A DNA stretch of 48,790 bases, from the IMG/VR virus record IMGVR_UViG_3300045933_000055, positions 1 to 48,790 of that record; one strand, 5' to 3'. The translations under genes were made by a program, and so were the position numbers. Source of the DNA: a virus. The notes beneath the pieces were generated by a model. The model had not been told where the DNA came from. It did not search any database and worked only from the letters and a program-made list of their open reading frames with translations. The first letter of the stretch is position 1. Every line of letters starts with the position of its first letter. Shown here one piece after another: positions 48,739 through 48,790 of the stretch.

Positions 48739-48790
48739 TCCATGAGCGAGTGCATCAACCACGTTGGCCGATTCGATGACGACGGCTACG
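48558..48790. repeat. Right copy of the 233-bp contig-end repeat
   Basis: Equivalent to bases 1-233 at an offset of 48,557, with one mismatch (C48663 versus A106). It contains the end of the capsid gene and the start of the HNH gene. Confidence 0.95.
48742..48790 (+). CDS. HNH endonuclease, N-terminal fragment (complete copy at 185-595)
   Basis: The first 16 codons of the HNH gene before the contig ends. It is the same gene as at 185-595; the break is at the contig end, not a true truncation. Confidence 0.95.
   Translation, partial: MSECINHVGRFDDDGY

Overview
The window looks like one complete genome of a virulent, tailed (podovirus-like) bacteriophage. The first 233 bases recur as the last 233 with a single mismatch (A106 versus C48663). 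The junction falls inside the major capsid gene, so the contig is best read as a circularised or circularly permuted unit of about 48,557 bp that overlaps itself. Coding regions are GC-rich with strong G/C third positions. No rRNA, tRNA, CRISPR, integrase or lysogeny repressor was recognised. The host cannot be named from sequence; a Gram-negative host is only an inference from the internal virion proteins and a lipoprotein-type lysis candidate.

Layout. (i) Rightward late genes run from 33.7 kb through the contig junction to 17.5 kb. In order they are a ribbon-helix-helix-like protein, small proteins including a candidate Acb2/Tad1-like nucleotide sponge, small and large terminase, portal, scaffold, SU10/DUF5309-type major capsid protein, an HNH endonuclease, zinc-ribbon proteins, tail adaptor, a two-gene nozzle, fibre, and three ejection-type proteins including one of 2041 residues with an HExxH motif; two small envelope proteins end the unit. 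(ii) Leftward genes run from 32.9 kb down to 17.6 kb. They comprise many small coupled genes, several of them zinc-binding, a SNF2-type helicase, a GroES-like co-chaperonin, two ExoX-C/DUF3820-like proteins, a protein with an SSB-type C-terminal tip, a 1047-residue TOPRIM primase fused to an MCM-like AAA+ ATPase, a C5-cytosine methyltransferase and a RecU-like resolvase. (iii) An 840-base control region (32.88-33.71 kb) separates the two divergent arms.

How it fits together. The primase-helicase, SNF2 helicase, SSB-tail protein and resolvase suggest a replication system that borrows a host polymerase, since no DNA or RNA polymerase was recognised. The packaging module is interrupted twice by glycan or modification genes: four between the terminase subunits (two GT2-like, one DUF616-like, one SAM methyltransferase) and three between large terminase and portal (GT2-like, CgeB-like, DUF115/MptE-like). 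This seven-gene island is the most unusual system in the window. No hydroxymethylase or other base-hypermodification gene was seen, so decoration of virion protein or of a surface glycan is more likely than DNA glucosylation.

Control signals. Neighbouring genes commonly overlap by ATGA, GTGA or TGATG, implying extensive translational coupling. Outside genes there are two multibranched terminator-like structures, three copies of a CTGCAG-type dyad (candidate operators), sigma70-like promoter candidates, and an abrupt G-poor to purine-rich switch near 33.55 kb that could mark an origin.
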